Shown here in pieces: positions 1 to 11,072 of a DNA stretch of 64,000 nucleotides; positions within the stretch are counted from its first letter, which is position 1, and each line of letters starts with the position of its first letter. Location: positions 2,046,001 through 2,110,000 of the forward strand of contig NZ_CP035376.1 of the NCBI RefSeq assembly GCF_004118975.1. Direction: 5' to 3'. The position numbers and the translations under genes are program-made. This DNA is from Luteimonas sp. YGD11-2. GTDB taxonomy: Bacteria; Pseudomonadota; Gammaproteobacteria; Xanthomonadales; Xanthomonadaceae. The notes beneath the pieces were generated by a model. That model had not been told where the DNA came from, searched no databases, and worked only from the letters and a program-made list of their open reading frames with translations.

Positions 1-469
1 CGCGGAACGTATACAGCATCACCGCCATCGCCCCGAGGTCGAGGCCATTGGAGCCGAGCCACATCAGGTGGTTCAGGATCCGGGTGATCTCGTCGAACAT
101 CGTGCGGATCCACTGCGCACGTTCCGGCACCTCGATCCCCATCAGGGTCTCGACCGCGCGGACGTAGGCGTGTTCGTTGCACATCATCGACACGTAATCC
201 AGCCGGTCCATGTACGGGACCGACTGGTTGTACGGCTTGGACTCGGCGAGCTTCTCGGTGCCGCGATGGAGCAGGCCGACGTGCGGATCGGCACGGACGA
301 TGGTCTCGCCGTCCATCTCCAGGATCAGGCGCAGCACGCCATGCGCGGCCGGGTGCTGCGGGCCGAAGTTCATCGTGTAGTTGCGGATCTGCTGGCGCAG
401 CGCGGCCGGGCCGCCCGTCGCCGCCTGATCCGTGGAGTACACCTGGTTCACAGGCGAAGGGGTGCTCAT
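1..469 (-). CDS. nuoD: NADH-quinone oxidoreductase subunit D (partial, N-terminal part)
   Basis: Reading leftward from an ATG at 469, the frame stays open to the window edge (156 codons) and encodes the start of the 49-kDa complex I subunit: [18 protein letters not shown], the charged [14 protein letters not shown] stretch and [17 protein letters not shown] are hallmark NuoD segments that line the quinone pocket. NuoD works in the peripheral arm with NuoB and NuoC, passing electrons to ubiquinone. The ATG overlaps the nuoC stop (ATGA), as expected for coupled translation in the nuoABCD order. The C-terminal two thirds lie outside the window, so nothing can be said about its integrity. Confidence 0.97.
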   Translation of the reverse strand, partial: MSTPSPVNQVYSTDQAATGGPAALRQQIRNYTMNFGPQHPAAHGVLRLILEMDGETIVRADPHVGLLHRGTEKLAESKPYNQSVPYMDRLDYVSMMCNEHAYVRAVETLMGIEVPERAQWIRTMFDEITRILNHLMWLGSNGLDLGAMAVMLYTFR

Positions 470-1227
470 TTCTGCGTCTCCGCGCCCCGCGCCCGCGATT
501 CGCCGGCAGCGGTCAGGTAGCGTGCGTCGTCGCGGATCACGCGGGGCACGCCCACGCGCGGCTCGACCGACGTCACGGGCTCGTACACGACACGCTTCTT
601 CTCGGCGTCGTAGCGGACCTCGACATTGCCGATCAGCGGGAAGTCCTTGCGGAACGGATGGCCGACGAAACCGTAGTCGGTCATCAGGCGGCGCAGGTCC
701 GGGTGGCCCGCATAGACGATACCGAACAGGTCGAACGCCTCGCGTTCGAACCAGTTCACGCCTTCCCACACCGGCACCAGTGAATCCACCACCGGCATCG
801 CATCGTCTTCCGGATACACGGTCACGCGCAGGCGACGGTTGTGCTCGATCGACAGCAGCTGCGCCACCGACGCGAAGCGGTTCACCGGCACCGACAGCGG
901 GCCTTCGCTTTCCGGTGAATCCAGCTGGCGGCTGGGCGCCTGGCCATAGGCGAAACGACCCGGGCCGCGCCCTTCCACACCACGGCTGAAGCCGGCGGAC
1001 GACACTTCGGTGTCCCACTCGTCACTGCCGTAGCCGAGGTTGTCGACGCCGCACAGATCGATCAGCGACTCGAATGCGAACTCGTCGCGCAGCGCCCGGC
1101 AACCGGCGAGGTAGTCCGCCGGGGCGAACACGATGCCGACTTCGCCCCGCGGCTCGGCGACCGTCACCGTCGCATCCGCGAAGCGCGCACGCAGCTGCGC
1201 GGCAAAGGCTTCAGCGGTCCCGCTCAT
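466..1227 (-). CDS. nuoC: NADH-quinone oxidoreductase subunit C
   Basis: A 253-residue 30-kDa-subunit homologue of respiratory complex I. It contains the family signature [22 protein letters not shown] followed by [18 protein letters not shown] (residues near 150-190), which packs against NuoB and NuoD in the peripheral arm. The protein stands alone and is not fused to NuoD as in enterobacteria. An extra segment near residues 72-105 (rich in Gly, Arg and Ser) lies between the N-terminal fold and the signature; similar loops are known from xanthomonads, but this comparison is from memory. Start ATG at 1227 overlaps the nuoB stop; the stop overlaps the nuoD start by four bases. Confidence 0.97.
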   Translation of the reverse strand: MSGTAEAFAAQLRARFADATVTVAEPRGEVGIVFAPADYLAGCRALRDEFAFESLIDLCGVDNLGYGSDEWDTEVSSAGFSRGVEGRGPGRFAYGQAPSRQLDSPESEGPLSVPVNRFASVAQLLSIEHNRRLRVTVYPEDDAMPVVDSLVPVWEGVNWFEREAFDLFGIVYAGHPDLRRLMTDYGFVGHPFRKDFPLIGNVEVRYDAEKKRVVYEPVTSVEPRVGVPRVIRDDARYLTAAGESRARGAETQK

Positions 1228-1808
1228 TCGCGCAGCCCCGTCTTGTTCTCGCCGAAGTTGGTGCCGCGACGGATCTTGCGCTGCAGCTGCAGGATGCCGA
1301 ACACCAGCGCCTCGGCCGTCGGGGGGCAGCCCGGCACGTAGATGTCAACCGGCACGATCCGGTCACAGCCGCGCACCACCGAGTACGAGTAGTGGTAGTA
1401 GCCACCGCCGTTGGCGCAGCTGCCCATCGAGATGACCCACTTCGGGTCGGGCATCTGGTCGTAGACCTTGCGCAGCGCCGGGGCCATCTTGTTGACCAGC
1501 GTACCGGCCACGATCATCACGTCGGACTGGCGCGGCGACGGGCGGAACACCACGCCGTAGCGGTCGAGATCGATGCGCGCGGCACCGGCGTGCATCATTT
1601 CCACCGCGCAGCACGCCAGACCGAACGTCATCGGCCACATCGAGCCGGTGCGCGCCCAGTTGAGCAGCACGTCGGAACTGGTGGTCAGGAACCCGCGCTC
1701 GAGCAGCGGATTGTCGCCCTCGGGCCGCAGGATGTCCTCGACGCGCCCTTCCGGCAGCGGATTGCTGGCGAAGTCCGCGGCCTTCTGGATGGACTGGATC
1801 ACTCCCAT
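1224..1808 (-). CDS. nuoB: NADH-quinone oxidoreductase subunit B (N2 iron-sulfur cluster)
   Basis: A 194-residue PSST-type subunit carrying terminal cluster N2. The four cluster ligands are visible: tandem Cys66-Cys67 ([10 protein letters not shown]), Cys131 (MGSCANGGG) and Cys161 (VPGCPPTAE). The cluster hands electrons to quinone at the NuoB/NuoD interface. The frame is open further upstream, but the ATG at 1808 ([10 protein letters not shown]) matches the usual family N-terminus and gives the usual length. It overlaps the nuoA end by 10 bases and the nuoC start by 4, so the four subunits form one tightly packed transcription unit. Confidence 0.97.
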   Translation of the reverse strand: MGVIQSIQKAADFASNPLPEGRVEDILRPEGDNPLLERGFLTTSSDVLLNWARTGSMWPMTFGLACCAVEMMHAGAARIDLDRYGVVFRPSPRQSDVMIVAGTLVNKMAPALRKVYDQMPDPKWVISMGSCANGGGYYHYSYSVVRGCDRIVPVDIYVPGCPPTAEALVFGILQLQRKIRRGTNFGENKTGLRE

Positions 1809-2155
1809 TCCAGGGCTCCCTTCTTCCATACGTAGATGAAGCCGAGCAACAGCATGCCGGCGAAGATGCCCATCTCGACCAGGCCCACGACGCCGAGGTC
1901 GCGGAACACGGTGGCCCAGGGCACGATGAAGATGATTTCCAGGTCGAAGATCAGGAACTGGATCGCGATGAGGTAGTAGCGCACGTCGAAACGCATGCGC
2001 GCGTCCTCGAACGCGTTGAAGCCACTCTCGTAGGGCGACAGCTTCTCGGCCGTCGGACGCTTCGGTCCCAGGACGTTGCCGATCACCAGCAATGCAATGC
2101 CGATGCCGGTGGCAACGATCAGGAACAACAGGGTCGGCAAATATTCGGCCAGCAC
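1799..2155 (-). CDS. nuoA: NADH-quinone oxidoreductase subunit A
   Basis: First gene of the complex I operon, encoding a 118-residue membrane subunit with three predicted transmembrane helices (about residues 5-27, 62-84 and 90-110). Between the first two lies the conserved loop [20 protein letters not shown], and the second helix carries [13 protein letters not shown], both diagnostic of NuoA/ND3. The start codon is GTG at 2155; no ATG lies nearby in frame. A GAGAG stretch just upstream can serve as a ribosome-binding site. Its end overlaps nuoB. Confidence 0.95.
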   Translation of the reverse strand: MLAEYLPTLLFLIVATGIGIALLVIGNVLGPKRPTAEKLSPYESGFNAFEDARMRFDVRYYLIAIQFLIFDLEIIFIVPWATVFRDLGVVGLVEMGIFAGMLLLGFIYVWKKGALEWE

Positions 2156-2367
2156 GTGATGTTCTCTCGGCTACTTGCCACCCGCAGGTGGCCGTTGCTC
2201 GGCGCTTTGCGCCGCTCGCACATGGCGCCGGAGCGCCGCGTGCGTCGTGTTTACTCAGGGGTGACCGACATTCCGTCGCTTCCGGCCACACCCGGCGCGG
2301 GTGCTACGCGGCTGGCCCTTCCTGGGCGGTTCCGGTCGCTGCCGGACACCGTCCTCGAAACCAGCCT

Positions 2368-2397
2368 ATTGTACCGTTTCGTGAACTGACGAGTAAA
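2368..2397 (-). promoter_or_regulatory. Putative promoter of the nuo operon
   Basis: On the minus strand, TTTACT (2397-2392) and TACAAT (2373-2368) are separated by 18 bases, a reasonable sigma-70 pair just downstream of the tRNA-Leu terminator. It would give nuoA a leader of about 205 bases. Between this site and the nuoA start I see no other gene or clear structure. The call is by eye. Confidence 0.4.
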
Positions 2398-2487
2398 CCA
2401 ATTCGGTCCCGCAAACGCATTGCACGCACGCGCCGCGTGCACGCACCGTGTAACGCCGGAAACCCTCGGCGCACACGCCCGGATACG

Positions 2488-2512
2488 CAAACACCCCGCG
2501 CTGGGCGGGGTG
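2488..2512 (-). terminator. Terminator of tRNA-Leu
   Basis: Minus-strand hairpin CACCCCGC / GCGGGGTG (arms 2512-2505 and 2499-2492, five-base loop) followed by a short TTTG tail, placed about 30 bases after the tRNA-Leu 3' end. The T-run is short, so efficiency is uncertain. Confidence 0.55.
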
Positions 2513-2540
2513 CTGGCGCTGGCGGCAGAACCGCCGGTAT

Positions 2541-2625
2541 TGGTGCCCAAGGGGGGACTCGAACCCCCACGACTCTCGTCGCTACCACCTCAAGGTAGTG
2601 CGTCTACCAATTCCGCCACCTGGGC
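2541..2625 (-). tRNA. tRNA-Leu (anticodon GAG)
   Basis: An 85-base cloverleaf with encoded 3' CCA. The 5' end GCCCAGGTGGCGGAATTGG is typical of bacterial tRNA-Leu, the anticodon loop reads CTTGAGG (anticodon GAG), there is a class II variable arm, and the T-arm is GGGTTCGAGTCCC. The acceptor stem GCCCAGG pairs with CTTGGGC, with one G-T wobble. It lies between secG and the nuo operon on the same strand, an arrangement familiar in xanthomonads. Confidence 0.96.
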
Positions 2626-2675
2626 AAGGTGTCCGCGGCGATGGTGCCTGCCGCGGGGTGCGCATTGTACGCGCT

Positions 2676-3104
2676 TTACTGCTCGTTTTGCGGTGCCGGC
2701 GCAGGAATTTCCGCATCGGCTGCCGGCTGCGCCGGAGGCGCGGCAGGAACCGCCTGGTCACCCTGCTGGGCAGGCGCCTGCGGCACGCTGGCATCGGCCG
2801 CCGGAGCGGCGGGCGCCTGCGGAATTGCCGACATCACACCGAGATCCTGCTGCTGCACCACCGGCTGCGCCTGGCGGGTCGCGTACCAGGCCATGAACAG
2901 TGTCAGAGCGAAGAACGAGATCGCCAGCCACTTGGTCGCCTTGGACAGGAAGTTGGACGACCCACGCGCACCGAACACGGTGGACGACGCGCCGCCACCG
3001 AAACCGGACCCGGCCTGGGCGCCGGCGCCGCGCTGCATGAGGATCAGCGCGATCATCGAGATCGCGATGAGGACGAAGAGGACGTTCAGGACGAGCAGCA
3101 GCAT
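2676..3104 (-). CDS. secG: Preprotein translocase subunit SecG
   Basis: A 142-residue inner-membrane protein that assists SecYE during protein export. Helix 1 is at about residues 2-22 and helix 2 at about 54-72, joined by the conserved cytosolic loop LMQRGAGAQAGSGFGGG and a FGARGSSNFLSKATK segment that identify SecG. The C-terminal half (about residues 80-142) is a low-complexity Ala/Pro/Gln tail, longer than in E. coli SecG. The frame extends 25 codons upstream, but the ATG at 3104 puts the first helix at the N-terminus as the family expects. It follows tpiA by 16 bases. Confidence 0.93.
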   Translation of the reverse strand: MLLLVLNVLFVLIAISMIALILMQRGAGAQAGSGFGGGASSTVFGARGSSNFLSKATKWLAISFFALTLFMAWYATRQAQPVVQQQDLGVMSAIPQAPAAPAADASVPQAPAQQGDQAVPAAPPAQPAADAEIPAPAPQNEQ

Positions 3105-3120
3105 CGTGGCTAGACCGGGT

Positions 3121-3873
3121 TCAACGCGCGGCGGCTGCCGCGGCGATGGCAAGGAAGTCGGAGGCCACCAGCGAGGCACCCCCGATCAGGCCGCCGTCCA
3201 CGTCGGGCTGCGCGAACAGCTCGGCCGCATTGGCGGGCTTGACGCTTCCACCGTAGAGGATGGGCAGCGAATCGGCGATCTTAACATCCCGCGCGGCAAC
3301 CTCGCTACGGATGAACGCGTGCACGGCCTGGGCCTGTTCCGGGCTGGCGGTGCGGCCGGTGCCGATGGCCCAGACCGGCTCGTAGGCGACCACGGCGTTG
3401 GCGAACGCGGCGGCGCTGACGAGGTCCAGCACCGGGCGAAGCTGCGAGGCGATGGTGTCCTCGGTCATCCCCGCCTCGCGCTGCTGCAGCGACTCGCCCA
3501 CGCACAGGATCGGACGCAGGCCGGCGTTGACCGCCGCAAGGAACTTGCGCGCGACATGCTCGCTGCTTTCGTTGTGGTACTGCCGGCGCTCGGAATGCCC
3601 GACCAGGCCGAAGCGCGCGCCGACATCGACCAGCATCCGCGCCGACACCTCGCCGGTGTAGGCGCCCTCCTGGTTGCTGCTGACGTCCTGGGCGCCGAAC
3701 GCGACCGGGCGGCCCTCGAAGTCCTCGACCAGGTCGCCGAGATAGGGCAGTGGCGGCAGCACCACCACCTCCACGCCGGCGGGCACCGCATCGGCAACGC
3801 GGGAAACCAGCTCGGTGGCGAAATCGCGGCTGCCGTGCAGCTTCCAGTTGCCGGCGACGATACGTGGACGCAT
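3121..3873 (-). CDS. tpiA: Triosephosphate isomerase
   Basis: A 250-residue TIM-barrel enzyme interconverting dihydroxyacetone phosphate and glyceraldehyde 3-phosphate. Lys11 (GNWKLHG), electrophile His93 (GHSERRQ) and catalytic base Glu165 (AYEPVWAIGTG) are present, as is the phosphate-gripping ILYGGSVKP region. The ATG at 3873 is preceded by AGGTAGG. The gene is followed directly by secG. Length is normal for the family and nothing appears damaged. Confidence 0.98.
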   Translation of the reverse strand: MRPRIVAGNWKLHGSRDFATELVSRVADAVPAGVEVVVLPPLPYLGDLVEDFEGRPVAFGAQDVSSNQEGAYTGEVSARMLVDVGARFGLVGHSERRQYHNESSEHVARKFLAAVNAGLRPILCVGESLQQREAGMTEDTIASQLRPVLDLVSAAAFANAVVAYEPVWAIGTGRTASPEQAQAVHAFIRSEVAARDVKIADSLPILYGGSVKPANAAELFAQPDVDGGLIGGASLVASDFLAIAAAAAAR

Positions 3874-3987
3874 GACCTACCTCGGGATGTGGACAACCGC
3901 CCATTCTAGGCGGTGGGCGCCTTGAAGACATGGCCGTACCGGGTTGCGGGGCCGACGCGGCTGCGCCCTGCCCCGCGTGACGCGGCG

Positions 3988-4941
3988 CTACTTCAGCTTG
4001 ATCTCGCGCAGGCGCTCCTCGAGGAAGCCGTGCGCGGTGATCGGCTCCGGATAGCGGCTGGGGTTGTCGTCGCTGATGCACGACGGCAGCACGTCGATCA
4101 GGTAATCGGGGTTGGGATGCAGGAAGAACGGCACCGAGTAACGCGGCTGGCGCGCCTGCTCGCCCGGCGGGTTGACCACGCGATGGATCGTCGACGGGTA
4201 CACATGGTTGGTCAGGCGCTGCAGCATGTCGCCGATGTTGACCACGATGGTGTCGGCATCCGAGGTGAACGGCACCCACTCGCCCTCATGCGACTGCACT
4301 TCCAGCCCGGCCGCGCTGGCGCCGACCAGCAGGGTGATGAAGTTGATGTCGCCATGCGCGCCGGCACGCACGTTGGGGATGTCGTCGGCGGTGATCGGCG
4401 GGTAGTGGATCGGGCGCAGGATCGAATTGCCGTTGTCGGTCTTGTCGGCGAAGAACTGCTCCGGCAGGCCGATGTGAAGCGCCAGCGCCGACAGCACCTG
4501 CGACCCCAGCGCATCCAGGCGCTGGTAAAGCCGGTAGCCGTGCTCGCGGAACTCCGGCACCTCGTCGGGCCAGAGGTTCGGAGGCATCACCTCGCGGTAG
4601 GGCGAGTCGTCCGGGATCTCGCGGCCGATATGCCAGAACTCCTTGAGGTCGAAATGCTTCGAGCCCTTGGCGGTCTCCACGCCGAACGGCGTATAGCCGC
4701 GCGCGCCGCCGCCGCCGGGCACGTGGTACTGCTTCTTGACGTCCTCCGGCAGCGCGAAGAACGCCTTGAACGCGGCGTAGGCGGCATCGATCTCGTGCTG
4801 GGCGATGCCATGGCCGTTGATGCCGGCAAAGCCCCACTGCCGGTACGCCGCGCCGAGTTCGGCGACGAAGGCGTCGCGGTCGGCCGGGCTCTGCGGCCGG
4901 GTGAAACGGCGGATGTCGAGGGTCGGGATGCGGGAGGTCAT
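3988..4941 (-). CDS. Isopenicillin N synthase-family Fe(II)/2-oxoglutarate oxygenase
   Basis: A 317-residue double-stranded beta-helix oxygenase. The N-terminal region has the plant-type/IPNS fold pattern (IPTLDIRRF ... WGFAGINGHGI), and the iron triad is visible as HGD in AHGDINFITLL and the distal His in STIHRVVNPPG, followed by RYSVPFFLHPN, whose Arg binds the co-substrate carboxylate. Such proteins usually couple 2-oxoglutarate decarboxylation to hydroxylation, but the substrate cannot be deduced. It lies 12 bases downstream of glmM and probably shares its transcript. It is chromosomal and not in an antibiotic cluster, so penicillin synthesis is not implied. Confidence 0.85.
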   Translation of the reverse strand: MTSRIPTLDIRRFTRPQSPADRDAFVAELGAAYRQWGFAGINGHGIAQHEIDAAYAAFKAFFALPEDVKKQYHVPGGGGARGYTPFGVETAKGSKHFDLKEFWHIGREIPDDSPYREVMPPNLWPDEVPEFREHGYRLYQRLDALGSQVLSALALHIGLPEQFFADKTDNGNSILRPIHYPPITADDIPNVRAGAHGDINFITLLVGASAAGLEVQSHEGEWVPFTSDADTIVVNIGDMLQRLTNHVYPSTIHRVVNPPGEQARQPRYSVPFFLHPNPDYLIDVLPSCISDDNPSRYPEPITAHGFLEERLREIKLK

Positions 4942-4953
4942 GGGGGTCTACCG

Positions 4954-6302
4954 TCAGGAAGCGGCCGCCGCGCGCACGGCGTCGGCCAGTGAATCGAGGG
5001 TGGTCTGCATCAGGGCGGTGTCTTCGGCCTCGACCGTGACGCGCACCACTGGCTCGGTGCCGGACGGGCGCAGGAATGCGCGGCCCCTGCCCTGCACCTG
5101 CGCCTGGGCCTGCGCGAGTGCGGCCAGCACCGTCGGCGCATCGGCGGGCCTGGCGCCCGCAGGACAGGCGACATTGATCGTGCGCTGCGGATAGCGCTGC
5201 AGGCCGTCGAGGGCCTGCTGCAGGGTGATGCCACGGCGCTGCAGCACCTCCAGCACCTGCAGCGCGCTGACGATGCCATCGCCGGTGCTGCTGCGATCCA
5301 GGCACAGCAGGTGGCCGGAGGCTTCGCCGCCGAGCACGCCGCCGTGTTCGGTCAATGCGTGGTGCACATGGCGATCGCCGACCTTCGTGCGCACGAAATC
5401 GATGCCCTGGCGCTCCAGCGCCTGCTCCAGCCCGTAGTTGGTCATCAGCGTGCCGACCACCGGGCCCTGCAGGCGACCACTCGCCTGCCAGTCCAGCGCG
5501 AGGATGTAGATGAGGTCGTCGCCATCGACGACGCGGCCCTCGCCGGTGACGAACATCACCCGGTCACCGTCGCCGTCGAAGGCGATGCCGAGCGCGGCGC
5601 CGCAGCTGCGCACATGCGCGGCCAGTGCCTCGGGATGGGTCGAACCGACGCCGGCATTGATGTTGACGCCGTTGGGCTCGATGCCGATCGCATCGACCTG
5701 GGCGCCGAGTTCGCGCAGCACCAGCGGCCCGATCTGGTAGGTGGCGCCGTTGGCGCAGTCCATCGCGATGCGCAGGCCGTCGAGGTCGAAGCCGCGCGGC
5801 AGCGAGTTCTTGCAGGCTTCGAGGTAGCGGCCGACGGCATCGCGCGTGCGCACCGCCTTGCCGAGCTGTTCCGACGCAACCGTGCGGAACGGCTGTTCCA
5901 GCGCCGCCTCGATGGCGAGTTCGGTGGCGTCGTCGAGCTTCTCGCCGTCGGCGGAGAAGAACTTGATGCCGTTGTCGTGGTGCGGGTTGTGCGAGGCGGA
6001 AATGACGATGCCGCCATCGGCGCGCAGCGAACGCGTGAGGTGGGCAACCGCCGGCGTCGGCATCGGGCCCATCAGCTGCACGTCGACACCGGCAGCCACC
6101 AGGCCCGCTTCCAGCGCGGCCTCGAACATGTAGTTCGAGATGCGCGTGTCCTTGCCGATCACCACCAGCGGCTTGCGCCAGGTGGGATCGCCCTCGCGCA
6201 GGGCGTGGCCGTAGGCGTTGCCCAGGCGCAGCACGAAGTCCGCCGAGATCGGACCCTCGCCCACCCTGCCGCGGATACCGTCGGTGCCGAAGTACTTCCG
6301 GC

Positions 6303-6306
<4 letters not shown>
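4954..6306 (-). CDS. glmM: Phosphoglucosamine mutase
   Basis: A 450-residue alpha-D-phosphohexomutase converting glucosamine 6-phosphate to glucosamine 1-phosphate for UDP-GlcNAc, hence peptidoglycan and LPS. The phosphoserine is Ser104 in [16 protein letters not shown]; the metal loop DGDGDR and the sugar-binding GGEASGH follow, with the C-terminal phosphate-binding [14 protein letters not shown]. The N-terminus [16 protein letters not shown] is canonical. The start ATG overlaps the accD stop by four bases, coupling cell-wall precursor supply to fatty-acid synthesis on one message. Confidence 0.98.
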
Positions 6307-7184
<878 letters not shown>

Positions 7185-7203
7185 ATCGTCGTACTCCGGT
7201 AGC

Positions 7204-7227
7204 GGCCGGCGACTGCGTCGCCCGGCC
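7204..7227 (-). promoter_or_regulatory. Hairpin in the accD leader
   Basis: Minus-strand arms 7227-7217 and 7213-7204 (GGCCGGGCGAC / GTCGCCGGCC, one bulged base, loop GCA) form a stable stem 20 bases upstream of the TTG start. A candidate -10, TAGACT, lies at 7247-7242, so the hairpin would occupy the beginning of a roughly 50-base leader. It has no T-run and is not a terminator. Autogenous control by AccA/AccD binding to their own mRNA is reported for E. coli; whether it applies here is inference. Confidence 0.4.
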
Positions 7228-7317
7228 GGGACAAGGGCGCAAGTCTAGCAGGCGGAGGGCCGGAGCCCGGCACCCGCTTCCCCGCGCAAGTCCATGATTC
7301 GAAAGGGTTACCCCGTA

Positions 7318-7347
7318 CGCCGGCGCATGCCGGCCTATGCGCCGGCG
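7318..7347 (-). repeat. Perfect inverted repeat across the trpA stop codon
   Basis: CGCCGGCGCAT at 7318-7328 and ATGCGCCGGCG at 7337-7347 are exact 11-base complements around an 8-base loop. The trpA TAG occupies 7337-7335, so the upstream arm of the transcript hairpin is the last coding bases. There is no downstream T-run. It may protect the 3' end or act with Rho. Confidence 0.6.
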
Positions 7348-8153
7348 GAGGCCTTGTCCAGCGCCGCGCGCAGCGGGGCGAAGAATGCCGCGCCACGTGC
7401 GGCGGCGTCGGCGGGATCGCCGGCGTCGGCCATCGCGGTGACCAGCGCGCTGCCGATCACCACGCCGTCGGCGGCAGCGGCCAGCGCGGCGACGCCGGCG
7501 GCATCGCGGATCCCGAAGCCCGCCACCACCGGCACCGCGGTGGCGGCACGGATGCCTCGCAGGCGCGCGGCCACCGCGCCGGTGTCGAGCCGCTCGGATG
7601 CGCCGGTGACCCCGGCAAAGCTCACGTAGTACAGATAGCCCTGCGCCTCGGCCAGCAGCCGCGCCATCCGCGCATCTCCGGTGGTCGGCGAGACCAGCAG
7701 GATCAGCGCCACGCCGTGCGTGGTGAACGCCGCACGGAATTCCGCCGCTTCCTCGGGCGGCAGGTCCACCAGCAACATGCCGTCCACGCCGGCCGCAGCC
7801 GCGTCCGCGGCGAAACGCTCCGGTCCGCGGATCTCCACAGGATTCAGATAGCCCATCAGCACCACCGGCGTGTCGCCATCACGCGTGCGGAATTCGCGGA
7901 CGCAGTCGAGCACATGTCCGAGCCCGCCCCCACGCGCCAGCGCGCGTTCGGAACTGCGCTGGATCGTCGGGCCATCCGCCATCGGGTCGGAAAACGGCAC
8001 GCCCAGCTCGATCACGTCAGCACCCGCCTGCACCAGCGCATGCATCACCGGCACCGTGGCCTCCAGCGACGGATCACCCGCGGTGATGAAGGGGATCAGC
8101 GCCTTGCGGCCGGTGGCGGCGAGTTCGGCGAATCGGGCATCGATACGGGACAT
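7335..8153 (-). CDS. trpA: Tryptophan synthase alpha chain
   Basis: A 272-residue TIM barrel that cleaves indole-3-glycerol phosphate to indole and glyceraldehyde 3-phosphate, passing indole to TrpB. Catalytic Glu49 (DVIELGVPFSDP) and Asp60 (MADGP) fall at the classical positions, and the phosphate site GFGIRDA is present. The frame is open for 110 codons upstream of 8153, but only the ATG at 8153 (MSRIDARFAEL) gives the family N-terminus. It lies 160 bases downstream of trpB, a longer gap than the overlapped trpF-trpB junction; I see no gene in that gap. Confidence 0.97.
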   Translation of the reverse strand: MSRIDARFAELAATGRKALIPFITAGDPSLEATVPVMHALVQAGADVIELGVPFSDPMADGPTIQRSSERALARGGGLGHVLDCVREFRTRDGDTPVVLMGYLNPVEIRGPERFAADAAAAGVDGMLLVDLPPEEAAEFRAAFTTHGVALILLVSPTTGDARMARLLAEAQGYLYYVSFAGVTGASERLDTGAVAARLRGIRAATAVPVVAGFGIRDAAGVAALAAAADGVVIGSALVTAMADAGDPADAAARGAAFFAPLRAALDKASAGA

Positions 8154-8313
8154 CTGGGGTTTTCCTGGTATCGCCTGCTGGCGCGATGTCCGCGGCAAAG
8201 CGCGGATCACCGGTAGCCGCCGGCGGGAGCTGGATGGCACGCAGGGCGGCGGCCATCGAGGGTCGGTGCTTTCTGGATCCGCACGTGTCCGCGCGGATTC
8301 CCCGGCAGCGTCG

Positions 8314-9538
<1,225 letters not shown>

Positions 9539-9546
<8 letters not shown>

Positions 9547-10219
9547 CACAGCTCTTTCCAAGTTCGGCGCAATCGGCCCGTCGCACTTCCTCGACGAAAC
9601 GGCGCATGAGGTCCCCGTCCTTCAGCCCGGGCGAACGCTCGATCCCGCTGCTGACATCCACGCCCCAGGGCAGCAGGGCCAGCGCCGCCTCATGGACGTT
9701 GTCGGGAGTAAGCCCGCCGGACACGAAGAATGGCGTCTCGATCCCGGGCTTGAGCCGCGCCCAGTCGAAGGTCCGGCCCTGCCCCGGCGATTCGCCGGCG
9801 CCATGGCTGTCGAACAGGAATCCGGACGCGCCGGCGTAGCGCACGCGCAGGGCGATGAAGTCGACCGCACCCTGTCCGCTGCCGGCACCCATCGCCACCG
9901 CCTTGAGGTAGGGCAGGCCGAAACTCCGGCAGAAGGCGTCTTCCTCGTTGCCGTGGAACTGCAGCAGCACCGGGCGCACCCGGCGGACCACGTCGCGCAC
10001 TTCGTCGGAGGTGTTGTCGCGAAACACCGCCACCGGGCTCACCATCGGTGCCAGCGCCACGCGCATGGCGCGGGCTTCCTCGGCATCCACGCGGCGCGGG
10101 CTGTCGGCGGCGAAGATGAAGCCGACGGCGTCCACCCCCAGTTCGCCCGCCAGGCGGACATCGCCGGGGCGCGTCATTCCACAGAACTTGATGCGCGTGC
10201 GGAACAGGGTGCGCTTCAC
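9539..10219 (-). CDS. trpF: Phosphoribosylanthranilate isomerase
   Basis: A 226-residue TIM barrel catalysing the Amadori rearrangement of N-(5'-phosphoribosyl)anthranilate to CdRP in tryptophan synthesis. The catalytic cysteine is Cys13 ([12 protein letters not shown]), LQFHGNE is the conserved strand, and LTPDNVHEA with [16 protein letters not shown] carries the phosphate site and catalytic Asp. It starts with GTG at 10219, overlapping the truA stop (GTGA), and its own stop overlaps trpB. As a stand-alone TrpF it is not fused to TrpC as in enterobacteria. Confidence 0.96.
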
Positions 10220-10998
10220 TCGGTGACCTCGTCAGGCAGTCCCCATTCGGGGGGATACAGGGGGCCGACGAAGACCAGCCCCGCGGATGGGGCGGTCGGG
10301 CCGGCCAGGGTTCGGTCGCGTGCGGCCAGCACCTCGGCGATCCAGGCCTCGGGCCGTTCGCCGGCACCGACTTCCATCAGCGAGCCGACGATGTTGCGCA
10401 CCATATGATGCAGGAAAGCATTGGCCTGCACATCGATGACGATCTCCGCCTGCTCGCGGCGGACCTCGATGCGCTGCAGGTTGCGCCGGGCATGCAGCGC
10501 CTGGCAGTGCACGGTGCGGAAGCTGGAGAAGTCGTTCTCGCCCAGAAGCGCCTGCGCGGCGCGATGCATCGCGTCGGCATCCAGCGGCCGGCGCGACCAC
10601 GCGAGGTACTGCCGGCCCAGCGCCGGCCGCACCATGCGGTCGAGCAGGCGATAGCGGTAGCGGCGCGCGCGTGCCGAGAACCGGGCATGGAAGTCGTCGC
10701 GCACCGGTACGCACCAGCGCACGGCGATACCCTGCGGCATGCGCCCGGTGGTGCCCAGCACCCACGCACGGGGATCGCGCACCACATCGGTGTCGAAATG
10801 CACGACCTGGCAGAGACCATGCACGCCGGCATCGGTGCGACCGGCGCAGACGGTGTCCACCGGAACATCCGCCACGCTCGACAGCGCGGCTTCGAGGGCG
10901 GCCTGCAGTGTCGGCGGGCCGTCGGTGCCGGGCTGGCTCAGCCGCTGCCAGCCGAGAAACGCGGTGCCGTCGTATTCGACACCCAGGGCAAAACGCAT
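10216..10998 (-). CDS. truA: tRNA pseudouridine(38-40) synthase
   Basis: A 260-residue TruA that isomerises uridines 38-40 in the anticodon stem-loop. The nucleophilic aspartate is Asp56 in [15 protein letters not shown]. Other family marks are FLGWQRL near the N-terminus, [11 protein letters not shown] and the C-terminal [17 protein letters not shown]. The ATG at 10998 lies 74 bases downstream of fimV. The position between fimV and trpF is conserved in pseudomonads and xanthomonads. Its last bases overlap trpF, suggesting cotranscription with the trp genes. Confidence 0.97.
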   Translation of the reverse strand: MRFALGVEYDGTAFLGWQRLSQPGTDGPPTLQAALEAALSSVADVPVDTVCAGRTDAGVHGLCQVVHFDTDVVRDPRAWVLGTTGRMPQGIAVRWCVPVRDDFHARFSARARRYRYRLLDRMVRPALGRQYLAWSRRPLDADAMHRAAQALLGENDFSSFRTVHCQALHARRNLQRIEVRREQAEIVIDVQANAFLHHMVRNIVGSLMEVGAGERPEAWIAEVLAARDRTLAGPTAPSAGLVFVGPLYPPEWGLPDEVTE

Positions 10999-11072
10999 GG
11001 AAATCCCGATCGCTGGGGGACCGGCATCCTAGAACGCGGGGCTGCCGGCGTCATCCGCCGGCACCGGTCCGT

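Noticed and set aside
2156..2540. Possible small genes in the nuo leader
   Set aside because: Open frames in this stretch change strand and frame without start signals; the region is better explained as leader, promoter and tRNA terminator.
3988..4941. Beta-lactam synthesis from the IPNS-like protein
   Set aside because: The protein belongs to a broad oxygenase family and no peptide synthetase or cephem genes are near.
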